Below the pieces are notes generated by a model that was given only the letters and a program-made list of their open reading frames with translations, was not told where the DNA came from and made no database searches. A stretch of 64,000 bases of DNA from Molossus alvarezi (Eukaryota; Chordata; Mammalia; Chiroptera; Molossidae): assembly GCA_037176705.1 (NCBI GenBank), contig CM073896.1:24440708-24504707 (forward strand), given 5' to 3'. The position numbers and the translations under genes were made by a program. Below are positions 11,343 through 21,552 of this stretch, one piece after another (the stretch's first letter is position 1; each line of letters opens with the position of its first letter).

Positions 11343-12274
11343 GGCCACAGGGGGCAGGCCCTCGGACCTGTGAGCGGACCTGTGAGTGGACCTGTGAGCG
11401 CCTGGTGTTTGGATGGAACTCTCCCAGAACGAGCCATGACTTCAAGCTGACAGCTACATTGTGGTCTTTCTCTGTTGTCAGGCATGAGTTAAATAGCTTT
11501 CAAACCTTCCTAATGTGCTTTTCTCATTTAATTTTGTGGCTGCATAAACTTTCATAGCAAATAATGAGTCGGGGCTGCAGCCCAAATGCTGTGGACTCTT
11601 TATGGATCTGGAGCGTCGCTCTGCATTCTAATGGCCTGCTTAACAGGCGCGGGCTGGGCCCCGCAAGCCTGCTTCGGCTGGAAGAGGGATTCTGCAGAAT
11701 GTGAGGGGAACCCACCCGAGAGCTCCCGGGCCTCACCGCAGCCCGTCCCTCTCCACGGAGGCCTTTTCCCCAAAGAGTTGGCAGCTGTTGCCTCTGGGTC
11801 AGAATAAATTTGTCCCTCAGCTAGAACTCTGATCGTGTCTGACTTGATTTGAGTGTTGAAGCATAATCTTACCTAGGAGTCCTGTTTTCAACATCCACAC
11901 TTGATATTCCTGTTTGTTCATGGAAATCAGCATTGACTACCTATTCTCCAGTCCATCTGCTGGGATGGCACTGTGCCTGGACCCTGGCAGGGCGGGCATG
12001 CTCCACCGGGCCGGGCTTTCACTGCGCTGTGTTCAGAGGAACGGCTGTGTTCAGAGGTGAGGGGGGAGGAAGAGGTGCAGGAGCTAGTTTTTCATGTATT
12101 GTCCCCAGTCATAGGCTCTGGGCCCTCCATCAGCAGACCCTGTGCTTTCAGAATCAAATTGACCCTCTAGGGGTCAAGCCCTCAGAAAACCTGGCCAGAC
12201 AGTTGCTCGTCAGCTCGGGGCACAGTGAATGTGGCATCTGGCTTTGGTGCTCTCCCCAGGGCAGTCACCACCCA
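11343..12274. other. no recognised feature apart from a short tandem repeat
   Basis: GC is higher than average and there are several ORFs up to 115 codons, with no recognisable domain and no repeat family identified. Confidence 0.3.
11364..11399 (+). repeat. 12-bp tandem repeat, three units
   Basis: Three consecutive units of ggacctgtgagc, the middle one ending in t. It creates the repeated RSQVRSQV-like frames seen in translations, which are not a gene. Confidence 0.9.
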
Positions 12275-12760
12275 GGATAAAACATTTAAATGGAAAAGCA
12301 GATTACAAAGTGTAATGCACAGTGTTACCCATTAATGTAAGAAGTGTGCGCGCCTGTGTGTGTATTAGCATTTCCGGAGATGGGCGGTAAAATCATAAGT
12401 GATTTTTAGTTTTTGTTTTTCTTTTTTTGTTAATCCTCACCGGAAGATGTATTTGCATTGATATTTAGATAGAGCGGAAGGGAGTGAGGGAGAGAGAGGA
12501 GAGGAAAACATCGATGTGAGAGAGACACATTGATTGGTTGCCTCCTGCACAACCCTGACCAGAGTTGGGATTGAACCTGAAACCCAGGTACGTGCCTTTG
12601 ACTGGGAATCGAACCGGACCCCTTCAGTCCGAGGGCTGACACTCTAGCCACTGAGCCAAACCAACAAGGGCAGTTTTTGTTTCTTTTTTATCATCTGTTT
12701 TTACATTTTTCCACGATAGATATATGGATGATAATAAAAAGGCAAAGCAAAACAAAAATA
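12275..12760 (+). mobile_element. L1ME-like 3' UTR, split by a SINE
   Basis: Parts on both sides of the SINE resemble the L1ME 3' UTR: gtattagcatttccggagat, gtgatttttagtttttg, then tgtttttacatttttccacg and ataataaaaaggcaaag. Diverged, with approximate boundaries. Confidence 0.45.
12408..12682 (-). mobile_element. VES-type SINE (subfamily A) with TSD
   Basis: Minus-strand copy: ttaatcctcaccggaagatg at left, a GA-rich block, gtgagagagacacattgatt, and a degraded head ending gagccaaaccaacaagggc near 12671. The TSD agtttttgttt is at 12408-12418 and 12672-12682. Confidence 0.92.
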
Positions 12761-12775
12761 GCTGCAGAATGTTAG

Positions 12776-13240
12776 GTATGAAAACAGACTTTATTGAAAG
12801 ACCTAACCCTCGGCTGAGGAAGGGTTTCTAAGCCCTCTGTAAAGTGCCAGTCCACTGGTGCTGGTGAAGTTCAAGCTGAGGCTTCAGGACATGAGACAAA
12901 GGACCTGGAGGCAGAACATGATGCAGGGGCTGCAGCAGAGGAGGCTCAAGGTTGGCTGGAGGGGAGTCGGAGCACAGCCAGACCTTTGGAGGACACTCGG
13001 CGTCTGCGTCACTGTCCTGACAAGGCTTGTTCTCCCCCACCATGCCCATCCCCAGCCTTCCCTAGGAGAGTGGGTCACTCCTTTTCTGACTTCACAGACA
13101 CCTCTTGCGGGCTGCTCTCCCGGGGTAGATTTTCCACTGTGGGCGGAATTGATGGACACCTTCCAGGCCCTCTCTCTAGCAGATGCATGGGTTCTCAGGG
13201 AAAGAAGCACCTCCCCAGTGCTTAGAAGAGAACCTGACTT
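12776..13240 (-). other. candidate polyadenylated 3' end (non-repeat, GC-rich)
   Basis: A GC-richer, repeat-free island lies between two L1 fossils. Reading the minus strand, it ends with AATAAA (12795 down to 12790) followed by a GT/T-rich stretch (gtctgttttcat), as at a mammalian cleavage site. ORFs up to 149 codons exist on both strands without recognisable domains, so a UTR, a lncRNA exon or chance are all possible. No donor or acceptor was established. Confidence 0.2.
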
Positions 13241-13299
13241 GTGGTGGATGCTCAAAACAAATATCTTTTCCTGCCAGAAAACCTTATTCTTTTTTGTAC

Positions 13300-13870
13300 T
13301 GCTTTAGTTTATTTTTTACTATTTCTTTCGGGTAGCATATATAAAATTTACCATCTTAACCACTTATTAAGTATGTTGTCCAGTGTGACTAAATGTGTTC
13401 ACACTGTCATCCAACCATCACCATCATCCACCTCCAGAACATCTTCACCTTCCCCAGCTGAAACTCCATCCCCACTAAACAACAATTCTCCGTTACTCCC
13501 TCCTCCCAGCCTCTGACAACTACTATTCTACTATCTGTTTCTATGAGTCTGACTACTCTAGGTAGCTCATGTAAGTGGAATCATAAAAAATGTGTCCTTT
13601 TGTGATGGTTATTTCACTTCGCACAATGTCCTCAAGGCTTATCCATGTTATAACATATGTCAGCATTTCCTTCCTTTTTAAGGCTGAATACTATTCCATT
13701 GTGTGAATAAACCACATTTTGTTTATCCATTCATCTTTCGGTGGACACTTGAGAAGCTTCCACGATTTGACTATTGTGAATACTGCTGCTGCGAACACAG
13801 GTGCACAAGTCTCTACTCAAGTGACTGCCTTCACTTCTTCAGGGTATATTGCTCAGAAAACTGCTATTTA
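13300..13870 (-). mobile_element. L1M 3' UTR fragment, antisense
   Basis: Antisense L1 3'-UTR phrases: tatataaaatttaccatctt, aagtggaatcataaaaaatg, aaggctgaatactattccat and tttatccattcatctttcgg. The 69-codon ORF here is UTR sequence, not a gene. Confidence 0.85.
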
Positions 13871-13964
13871 AAGTATGGCTATGGACTGGTAAAGGATGGA
13901 AGCAAGATGTAAAGAAGGTGATATCTGTAGGGGTTAGAGTCTAAATGTAGCTAGAGAACTACCC

Positions 13965-14085
13965 CAGATTTATCTACTGAATCAGAATCTTTCTGGGAAC
14001 TGGGCTAAGAATCTGTAATTTTAGTAAAAACCTAGGGTATTTTTGATGACTAGCTAGGTTTGGGAATCACAGAACTCCACAATTT
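13965..14085 (+). mobile_element. MER5A-type hAT MITE fragment
   Basis: Contains ctactgaatcagaatctttc, aagaatctgtaattttagta and tgatgactagctaggtttgg. These correspond to the central and right part of MER5A. Confidence 0.65.
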
Positions 14086-14419
14086 CCAAGGTGTCTTTCC
14101 TCTCTACAATGGGATAAATAACTGTTACCCCACCTACCTGTGGGGCTCCTGTGAAATCCTTGGATGTTTTTCTTGCAGATGCAAAATAGAATTTGAAGAG
14201 TGGCTCACTGTCTAATTCTCGCAAAAAGAGTCAGAATGGTAAACTAAATTGTACCTACTAATGGGTTATTTTTTCTCTGAGAAGGGAAACAAAAATTCTA
14301 CAACCACCCCTTAAGCGCTTTGCTATATCACTAGCTTCACCCTGCAATTTTGCTGTTGATTTTACCAGTATACCATGCAGATTTATTGTAATACTGGCTA
14401 CAATTTTCAGTAGCAAAGA

Positions 14420-14715
14420 GTATTCCAGGCACTCTTCTGGAAGTATTGCACTTAATTTCTCCTTCATCTTACAATGCAAGGTCACCTTCAATTTTACAGG
14501 TGAAGACACTACGGCATCAAGCCTTAAGCACTTACCTGACGTCACATGGGAATATACCTGTTTGTCTGCATGTGTGGCATATCTGAAATTTACTTCTGAA
14601 GGGAATCTAGTCCAATGCCCTTGCTTTCCAGGTTCATATGGAGATGGGGAGGTGAAGTGTCCAGCAGAGGATCCATAGTGGGCAGCACTAGAGTCAGAAT
14701 TCATGAACCCTGACA
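14420..14715 (-). mobile_element. MIR-like SINE, antisense
   Basis: Antisense MIR order: ccaggcactcttctggaagt, caattttacaggtgaagaca, cacttacctgacgtcacatg and ggcagcactagagtcagaat. A 152-codon minus-strand ORF spans it but shows no domain and is treated as a chance frame. Confidence 0.5.
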
Positions 14716-14959
14716 CACTCTACTGCCTCTGTAGAGACCCACTCCCTTGAATTTCTCTCCTGTTTCCTCCTAGATAAGCTGTGAATTTCTTATAGGTCCA
14801 ACCTTATCTAGACCTCAGTATCCCAATGTGCCTACGGTGGGCTAGGGCATAAGAGGAGGTGACTGAGTGAATGGGAGGGATTGTACAGATGAGAGAAACA
14901 TGTGACATGCAGAATGACTCCCCTTAAACAGCATAACTTTGTATTTGTGAAGAGTTCTT

Positions 14960-15670
14960 GTTAGATATCTACATAGTGGGAAAGGTACCTGGGATTTAGA
15001 GTCCAAAAGACTTGAGTTTTAATCCCATTTTACTGTGGGGGATAAGAACTTGCCACCCCCAAATATGCCACTTTGGAATAAGAATTATTTTGAGTTGAAG
15101 ACAACTTAGAATAGAAAGAAACAGGAAGACTTCTGTGCCCTCCCCTTAACTGCCTGAAAGCAGAGTACAGTTCCCCTTTGTAAAAGCACCCCATAACAGG
15201 AAGAGGAGCCCCCTCTTGTTACCAGAGACAGAGAGTCGGAGAGTCGACACTGAGCCAAGCTTACAGAAACAGACCTTGCTAAATGACCCCTTTCTTGCAT
15301 GAGTTCTCCCATATATATCCTAATCACTGCCCCATAACTTATTGTCTCTTGAAGCCCCAAACCCCCTTTCCCTTGTTAAAATCGTTTATAAGCCTGAGAG
15401 TCTAACCTCTTCTTTGAGTTTTATTTTTTTCTGTGAACTCCTGAGCATGTAAATATTAACAAAAATGCTGTACCTTTTTTTTTTCTTCTGTTAATCAAGC
15501 TTTTGTTAGTTTAATTTGTTCTGCATAAAAGGTTAGAGGAAATGCTCTTCCTCCCTGGCATTATATTGAGATCTTACACAAATGGTTCAATTCTCAGCCT
15601 GTTTCCTCATCTCTAAAATGGAGAGATTAACATTTGCTTCAAAGGATTATAAGAAAGAAAAAGTAAAAGC
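14960..15670 (+). mobile_element. MIR SINE split by an LTR
   Basis: The left part (14960-15033) has gagttttaatcccattttac. The right part (15561-15670) has gtttcctcatctctaaaatg. They join into one sense MIR once the intervening LTR is removed. Confidence 0.65.
15034..15560 (+). mobile_element. solitary class I ERV-type LTR
   Basis: Starts TGTGGGGG and ends GGCA. It has a TATA-like tttataag at 15385-15392 and a 3' part with cttctgttaatcaagctttt. The flanks give a near 4-bp TSD (ttac before, ttat after), and the MIR it interrupts confirms insertion. LTR only; no gag, pol or env seen. Block order is shared with the antisense LTR at 10895-11342. Confidence 0.6.
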
Positions 15671-16317
15671 ACCTTCGCAGAGCCTAACCTCCAACCTCCC
15701 TCCTGGGAAGAAGCACACCAACCTCAAGGAGAAGGCTGGTTCGCCTGTTGCAGGGGGTCCATCACCGATGCAACTGGGCAACCGAAGTTGAAGTTAGGGT
15801 CAAGCTTTTGGCCCAGCAAATGTCTCTGTTTATATGAAGTCAATAGAAGGGTCCAGTTATACAACCATGTTCCTAACAGCATTGTCCACAAGAGCCAAAG
15901 GGGTGGAACAACTCAGGTGTCAATCAACAGATGAGGGGATAAGCAAAATGTGGTATATACATACAGTGGAATATCGTTCATCCTTGGAAAGGAAGGATAT
16001 ACTGACCTATGCTACAACATGGATGAACTTTGAAGACATTATGCTAATTGGAATAGCAATCAGAAAAGACAAATACTGTATGATCTCACTTATATGATGT
16101 ACCACCTCCAGTAGTCAAATTCACAGAAACAGTAAGTGGAATAGTTTGCCGGAGGCTGGGGGAGGGGAATGCAGAGATGTTGTTTAAGGAGTGTGGAGTT
16201 TCAGTTTTTCAAGGGGAAAAATTCAGGAGATTGGGTGCACAGCAATGTGAATATACAACACACTACTGAACTATCACACTTAAAAATGGTTACAATGGTA
16301 AATTTTATGTCATATGT

Positions 16318-16503
16318 ATTTTTTTGATTGACTTTTAGAAAGAGAGGAAAGGAGAAGGCAGTGAGAGAGAGAGAGAAACATTGATTTGTTGTTCCACTTA
16401 TTTATGCATCAATTGGTTGATTCTTATATGTGCCCTGACTGGGGATCAAACCCCTAACCTTGGTGTTACCTGGCCTAACCAACTGAGTTAACCAGCCAGG
16501 ACC
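16318..16503 (-). mobile_element. old VES-related SINE (subfamily D)
   Basis: Minus-strand copy with the subfamily D block ttgttgttccacttatttat and gcatcaattggttgattctt, and head aactgagttaaccagccagg. It shares this block with the plus-strand copy at 59813. More diverged than the other VES types here. Confidence 0.85.
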
Positions 16504-16516
16504 TATATTGTGTATA

Positions 16517-16520
<4 letters not shown>

Positions 16521-16586
<66 letters not shown>
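16521..16586 (+). repeat. (TA)n(TG)n microsatellite
   Basis: A long pure TA run is followed by TG units, at the position of the A-tail of the adjacent minus-strand SINE. It is best explained as decay and expansion of that tail. Confidence 0.9.
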
Positions 16587-16591
<5 letters not shown>

Positions 16592-16787
16592 TGATTTTTC
16601 AGAGAGAAAGGAAGGGAGAGAGAAATAGAAACATCAATGTCAGAGAGAAACATTAATTGGCTGCCTCCTGCACGCCCCTCCTGGGGATGGAGCCCACAAC
16701 CCAGGCACATGCCCTGACCAGGAATCAAACTGGGACCGCTCAGTCCATGGGAGAGTGCTTAATCCACTGAGCCACACCAGCTGGGCC
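16572..16787 (-). mobile_element. VES-type SINE (older subfamily C), antisense
   Basis: Minus-strand SINE with tttttattgatttttcagag, a GA-rich block, gaaacattaattggctgcct and head gagccacaccagctgggcc. The L1 sequence tatgtcatat is duplicated at 16306-16315 and 16788-16797 and brackets the whole SINE block. Confidence 0.88.
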
Positions 16788-16830
16788 TATGTCATATATT
16801 TTACCACAATTAAAATTAAAAAAGAGAAGA

Positions 16831-17674
16831 GTCCAGGAGTAATGATTATTACTTTATTCCAGGTGCATAAAACCACAGCTGTTCTTTCTGAGTCCAATCT
16901 AAGCACCCAAAACCATTTCTTTGGAGGTGGGGCTTCATTCATGCCACAGCAGGTGAGAAAGGGCGTCATGATTTTCAGATTAGCCGCCTTTCTCTGTTAC
17001 TGTCTCACTAATTATCATGTGGACTTAGCATTGAACCACAATTATTATCAGTTAATTAGACTTTAAAATGCATCTTTGATAACACCTCTGGCATTTAATT
17101 ATATAACCGGTACCTTATGAATGTTATTCATGGGATACATGACTACAGTAAAGTATAATTAGATCTCATTTTTGTTTCTTGACATCATATTGATTGTGAT
17201 AATAGTTTTGTAGTTTTTACCACTTAAATGGAAATGGTCACATTAAATTGATAGCCTATAAAACAAATTAACATTTTAACATATATTTTTAAAACGTATT
17301 AAAAAGAGAGAGGCTGTAGGGAAAGAAAAACTGTTTATCATTCTTGAGTCCATTTAACAAAAGTTCAAATAGATAAATTGCTTGTTCCCAAGGTCACTCT
17401 TTGCCTAAAAATAAATAACATTCAAGAACTTACATAATAAAAATTAATGATATTAATTTCTGCTGTTGGCAAACAGAAAAAAAAACTACCAAATTCTTCC
17501 CAATATTGTGAAAGTAACTAATATGCCCCCCAAAAGTTGTGTATACATCAACTCATATTTTAAATGTGCTATTGTACACTCAGGAAATGCACAGTGAATC
17601 TTTCTAAAGGAAAGAATCTCCTTTTAGAATAATGTGGTTAATTTCCTCTCTTTGTAGAAGTAAAGGTCAGCTGG
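16831..17674. other. no recognised feature
   Basis: AT-rich unique sequence. A 103-codon ORF overlaps its start and has no domain. Confidence 0.3.
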
Positions 17675-17912
17675 AAATCAGATTGTCTGGTTGCACTGGC
17701 TGGTAGATTCTAAGCCCCTGGAGAACAATGTTCTGTTCCTGTTACAATTTTTTTAAATTGTATTTTTCAGTTACAGTTTGCGCTCAGTAATATTTTGTAT
17801 TAGTTTCAGGGGTGCAGCATAGAGCTTATAGAGTCATATAGTTCGCTGCGTTGCCTGTTACATCTTAGTGTGATTTACAATTCCTAATGTGGTGGTTTGC
17901 ACATAGTAGGTA
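17675..17912 (+). mobile_element. L2 LINE 3' end, split by a small L1 fragment
   Basis: Left part: agcccctggagaacaatgtt. Right part: tttgcacatagtaggtattt near 17905. The gap is the L1 fragment at 17745-17857, flanked by cctgttac on both sides. Confidence 0.6.
17745..17857 (-). mobile_element. short L1 3'-end fragment, antisense
   Basis: Antisense L1 end: attgtatttttcagttacag, attagtttcaggggtgcagc, agagtcatatagttcg. The duplicated cctgttac suggests a TSD of about 8 bp within the L2. Confidence 0.6.
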
Positions 17913-18248
17913 TTTTTTCAGCTTTATTGAGGTGTAATCGACAATTAAAATTATAAGATATTTGAAATGTACATAGTGATGATTTGATATATATGTATAC
18001 ACATATACACATTGTGAAAGGAATTCTCTCTTTTGGTTAATTAACACATCCATCACCTCATATATTTATCGTTTTTATTTATGTGTGAGAACATTTAAGT
18101 TCTACTCTCTTAGTAAACTTTAATTATACTATATGATGTTATTAACTATAGTCATCATGTTATCTATTATACACTCAGATCTTACCAGCTTATTTCTAGT
18201 TCCCCATCCTCCAACCCCTGGCAACCACTTTTCTCTTTTCTACTGTTT

Positions 18249-18480
18249 CTATGAGTTTGACATATATATGTAATATATATTTGAGAGAGAGAGGAAGGGA
18301 AAGAGAGATAGAAACATCAGTGAAAGAGAAACACTGATCGGTTGCCTCCTGCACCCCCTGCTACCTGGGATCGAGCCTGAAACCCAGGCATGTGCCCTGA
18401 CTGGGAATTGAACTGGTACCTCTCAGTCCATGGTACGATACCCAATCCACTAAGCACACTGACTGGGCTATGAGTTTGAC
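18249..18480 (-). mobile_element. VES-type SINE (older subfamily C) with TSD
   Basis: The 13-bp exact TSD ctatgagtttgac is at 18249-18261 and 18468-18480. Minus-strand body with aacactgatcggttgcctcc and a worn head cactgactgggc. Inserted into the L1MA 3' UTR. Confidence 0.93.
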
Positions 18481-18717
18481 TTTTAATTTAATTTTTTTAT
18501 TTTTCTTTATTGATTTTAGAGAGAGAGGAAGGAAGAGGGAGAGAGATATATAAACATTGTTGAGAGAGAACATTGATTAACCCTACATGGCGCCCACTGG
18601 GGATTTGGTCCACAATCTGGGCATATGCCCTGACTGGTAATCGAACTGGCGACTTCTTGGTGCATGGGTAGATGCTCAGCCACTGAGCCACACCAGCTGG
18701 GCTTGACTTTTAATTTA
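18476..18717 (-). mobile_element. VES-type SINE (older subfamily C) with TSD
   Basis: The 15-bp exact TSD ttgacttttaattta is at 18476-18490 and 18703-18717. Its left copy overlaps the right TSD of the previous SINE, so this insertion probably came second or used the same site. Head gagccacaccagctgggc. Confidence 0.93.
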
Positions 18718-19130
18718 AATTTCACATGTAAGGTATACCATGCAGTGTTTGTCTTTGTCACTTAGCATAATGCCCTCAAGGTCCATCTGTGTTATCACAA
18801 ACGACAGGACTTCCTTCTTTCTCATGGCTGAGTAGTATTCCACTGTATGTATTCAGCAAATCTTTATTCATCCTTCTGTTGATGCACACTTTGGTTGTTT
18901 CCATAGCTTGGCTATTGTGCTGCAAGGAACATAGAAGTGTAGGTAGCTCTTTGCTATCCTGTTTTCATTTCCTTTGGTATATACCCAGAAGTAGGATTGT
19001 TAAATCATATGATATGAATATTAATTGCCCTTTGAGTGAGAGAGCTTGGAGGAAACTATAGAAACTCTGCTTTATGTGTTTTATTTCCAAAATGTGAACA
19101 ATGAAACATGCCTTAGGAAAACAAGTAAAG

Positions 19131-19269
19131 ATTCTGAAGTGGCCATGGCTACTTGGTTTGGCTCAGTGGTTGGAGCGTCGGCCTGCGGACCAGAAAGTCC
19201 CGGGTTCAGTTCCCGCTATGGGCACATACCAAAAAAGAAAAAGAAAAAAAAAAAAAAGTTCTGGAGTGG
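19131..19269 (+). mobile_element. tRNA-head-only VES SINE with TSD
   Basis: Only the tRNA-like head is present, 19143-19230 (tttggctcagtggttggagc ... ttcccgctatgggcacatac). It is followed directly by an A-rich tail, 19231-19257. The TC-rich body of normal VES is missing. The TSD ttctgaagtgg / ttctggagtgg (10 of 11) is at 19132-19142 and 19259-19269, so it was inserted in this short form rather than deleted later. Confidence 0.85.
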
Positions 19270-19949
19270 AAAGGTTACTCAGAGCCTGGTGAACTGGTGA
19301 GTACTTGGTCACAGAGAAGACTGTGAAGTACATAAGGAATAAAGGTACAAAATAGATAAGGGAACTGTGCCAATAGGGTCAGGTATGAAACTAAGCCGTA
19401 TGAAACATATTCAGAATTGAATTTGTACAATGAATGTAAGACAAATAGATGGATCAATTTATATAGTTTCACTCCTTGTCCCAATTTGTAATAAAAATGT
19501 CCTCATTAACTGAAATTTTGCATACTATTTGAAATGTAACACAGGTGAAAAAGCTCGTTGCCCAAAACCACAGAGAATAAAAAAAAAATCATTGTTTAAA
19601 ATCACACAAGAGTGATGCATCAGTCATTAGCTGAAAGTGTTTGTAAGCACACTTGTCATTCTTTAATTCAAATTAAATAAGATTTTAAAAACATATTTTG
19701 ATAACTCAGCCTTGCTGTTCACAGATTAGCAACTGCCTTGGCATCTTCCTAATCAGAGACCATCTAAGGGACAGAGTAAGGAAACAGTAACCTCTTCTCT
19801 TTTTTAAACATGAGCTTTCTTATCAAATCCAAGCAGCTTTGATGTGAATATTTATGTAATCTGATTTACATTTTCTTTCCCTGAATGAAGGGATCCCTGT
19901 ATAGAAGGGAAGGATGTAGAAGTGAACATGCTGTGTCATGGGCCGTAGG
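19270..19949. other. no recognised feature
   Basis: AT-rich unique sequence without recognisable repeat or exon. Confidence 0.3.
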
Positions 19950-20140
19950 GCTTAGTGGGAAAGACAGCTAGTCCAGTCAAGGGCAAGAGACCGTAGCTGT
20001 GTGGTCTCGGGCAACTTATTAAGCATCTCTGAGACTATATTCTTGCCTGTAAAATGGAGCAATGGGCTGTTGCTAGGATAAGAGAAAATATTTAGAAAGT
20101 GCATGCTATTTAATTGATGCTTAATAAGTGCTAGATAACC
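19950..20140 (+). mobile_element. MIR SINE
   Basis: Sense MIR: gtagctgtgtggtctcgggc, aacttattaagcatctctga, ttgcctgtaaaatggagcaa, and 3' end gatgcttaataagtgctaga. Confidence 0.82.
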
Positions 20141-21304
20141 TTCCTCTTGTAAGGAGCAGAGAGTCAAATTGAACAGCCACAGAAAAGGGAAATCAATGGA
20201 TTCACCAATGAGGAAAACAAAAATACAAGAAAACTGGAAAAACAAAACAATTTAACTCACAGAATTTGTAGATGTACTTTGGGGAAAGAATAATTGTGTT
20301 TACCCAAAACAACTTAAATGTATTTTGTTTGGGGAAGAAGAGAGTGGTATCATCTGAAGGAGCCTGGACAGGAGTGGGGCTAATAACAGGACTCTTTCTG
20401 TTTCACCATCCTTCCAAAGTTATTGAGAATCATTGCAATATACTCTCTAATCAACTACCATATTTATTAAATAAATAAATAAATCACATTTCTGAGAAAC
20501 GTTTCTTTTCACAATGCTTAGTGTCTTGGAACCTTGGATAATAAAGAAATAACTGGTATAGATGGTATTTTAAGAGTTCATCAAGGCAGAATTAATTAAA
20601 TGAAATCATATTACCATCCTTAGCCTCTTATAAAACTTGGCTGCTGCCACCTGGTGCTGGTGGTATGTAATTACATTTCACGGAAGTTCTGTCCAGGGTT
20701 TGAGCCAAATGCTGATGGAACTTCAACGTGCAGGCTCCCAAACCAGACATCCGTGCGCGTGATCTGGACAGGAGATCTGAAATTACAATCCAGAGACCCA
20801 CTGAGCAAAGCAATGGGTAGCCAGAATGACTTCACCTTTTAATAGAAGGAAATCCATTTCTGAGAAACCATCTCAGGCAATTTAGCACAATTGAACTTAG
20901 TTTTTAACCTTTTACTGTGATTTACGTGATTAGGCCACTGGAGGAAGTGGTTTTCAACGGCATGATTAAAGCACTTTGAGGAAATAATTTCTGTCTTTAA
21001 GCACCTTGTGTACATTTTTGTTTCCAAGTGTTTGTCCTTTCTCATTAAAAGAAGAGGCAGGAAATGGAGAAATATTGACTTTTAAACATTATCTTGGACA
21101 GAAAAGAAAGACCACAAAACACTAGAGTCAAAGCCAGGACGCTGGTCTTCATCAAACTGTGTAGCGTGTTTGTGCCTGGCAATGACTAGCTGGAGAGGGG
21201 CACAGATCCAGCATATTCCGTGGATTTGAAAATTTCACCCATCTACCAGGGACCTTTTTTTCCCCCTACATTCAGGAGACCCACCGACTTTGAAATCTTA
21301 CTAA
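20141..21304. other. no repeat recognised; one weak CTCF-like site
   Basis: Unique sequence with a short (AAAT)n near 20465-20483 and a CTCF-like match at 20643. No gene seen. Confidence 0.3.
20643..20657 (-). promoter_or_regulatory. weak CTCF-like motif
   Basis: gctgccacctggtgc fits 14 of 15 positions if the core is relaxed to RSYGCCMYCTRSTGG. The last G is C. This is a single motif in unique DNA and may be chance. Confidence 0.25.
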
Positions 21305-21552
21305 GCAAGCACTTTTAAAAAACTTTATTTTTTTATTTCTTGATATTAGGAGAGAGCGGAAGGGAGAGGAAGAGAGAGAGAGAAACATCAATGAGAGAGA
21401 AACATTGATTGGCTGCCTCCTGCATGCCCTCTACTGGGGATCAGGCCCACAACCTGGGCATGTGCCCTGAGTGGGAATTGAACCGGTGACCTCTTGGTGC
21501 AGGGGATGATGCTCAAACACTAAGCCACACCAGCCGGGCACAAGAACTTATT
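21305..21552 (-). mobile_element. VES-type SINE (older subfamily C)
   Basis: Minus-strand: ttatttcttgatattaggag, GA-rich block, aacattgattggctgcctcc, tgccctctactggggatcag, and head taagccacaccagccgggc. The flanks caagcactttt and caagaactta form a worn TSD. It carries an intact CTCF-like core at 21425-21437. Confidence 0.9.

Larger units (their letters stand above)
15815..16830 (+). mobile_element. L1M 3' end, interrupted by two SINEs
   Basis: Sense L1 3' UTR: aaaatgtggtatatacatac, caacatggatgaactttgaa, gacaaatactgtatgatctc, ggaggctgggggaggggaat and ctatcacacttaaaaatggt. After the SINE block it resumes at 16798 (attttaccacaattaaaatt). Its 87-codon ORF is not a gene. Confidence 0.88.
17915..19015 (-). 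mobile_element. L1MA-type 3' end, antisense, interrupted by two SINEs
   Basis: Phrases in order: cagctttattgaggtgtaat, aacacatccatcacctcata, tctactgtttctatgagttt, then (after two SINEs) cttagcataatgccctcaag, gctgagtagtattccactgt and atacccagaagtaggattgt. Non-coding. Confidence 0.88.

Noticed and set aside
14258..14716. 152-codon minus-strand ORF
   Set aside because: Largely over an antisense MIR-like fragment, with no recognisable domain or exon structure.
15034..15560. A larger endogenous retrovirus
   Set aside because: Only LTR-type sequence was seen, and MIR sequence flanks it on both sides. No gag, pol or env was recognised, so it is a solitary LTR.
19143..19230. A true tRNA gene
   Set aside because: The A and B boxes are those of the VES head. 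TSDs and the A-tail show a retroposed copy, and no proper acceptor stem or anticodon arm could be assigned.
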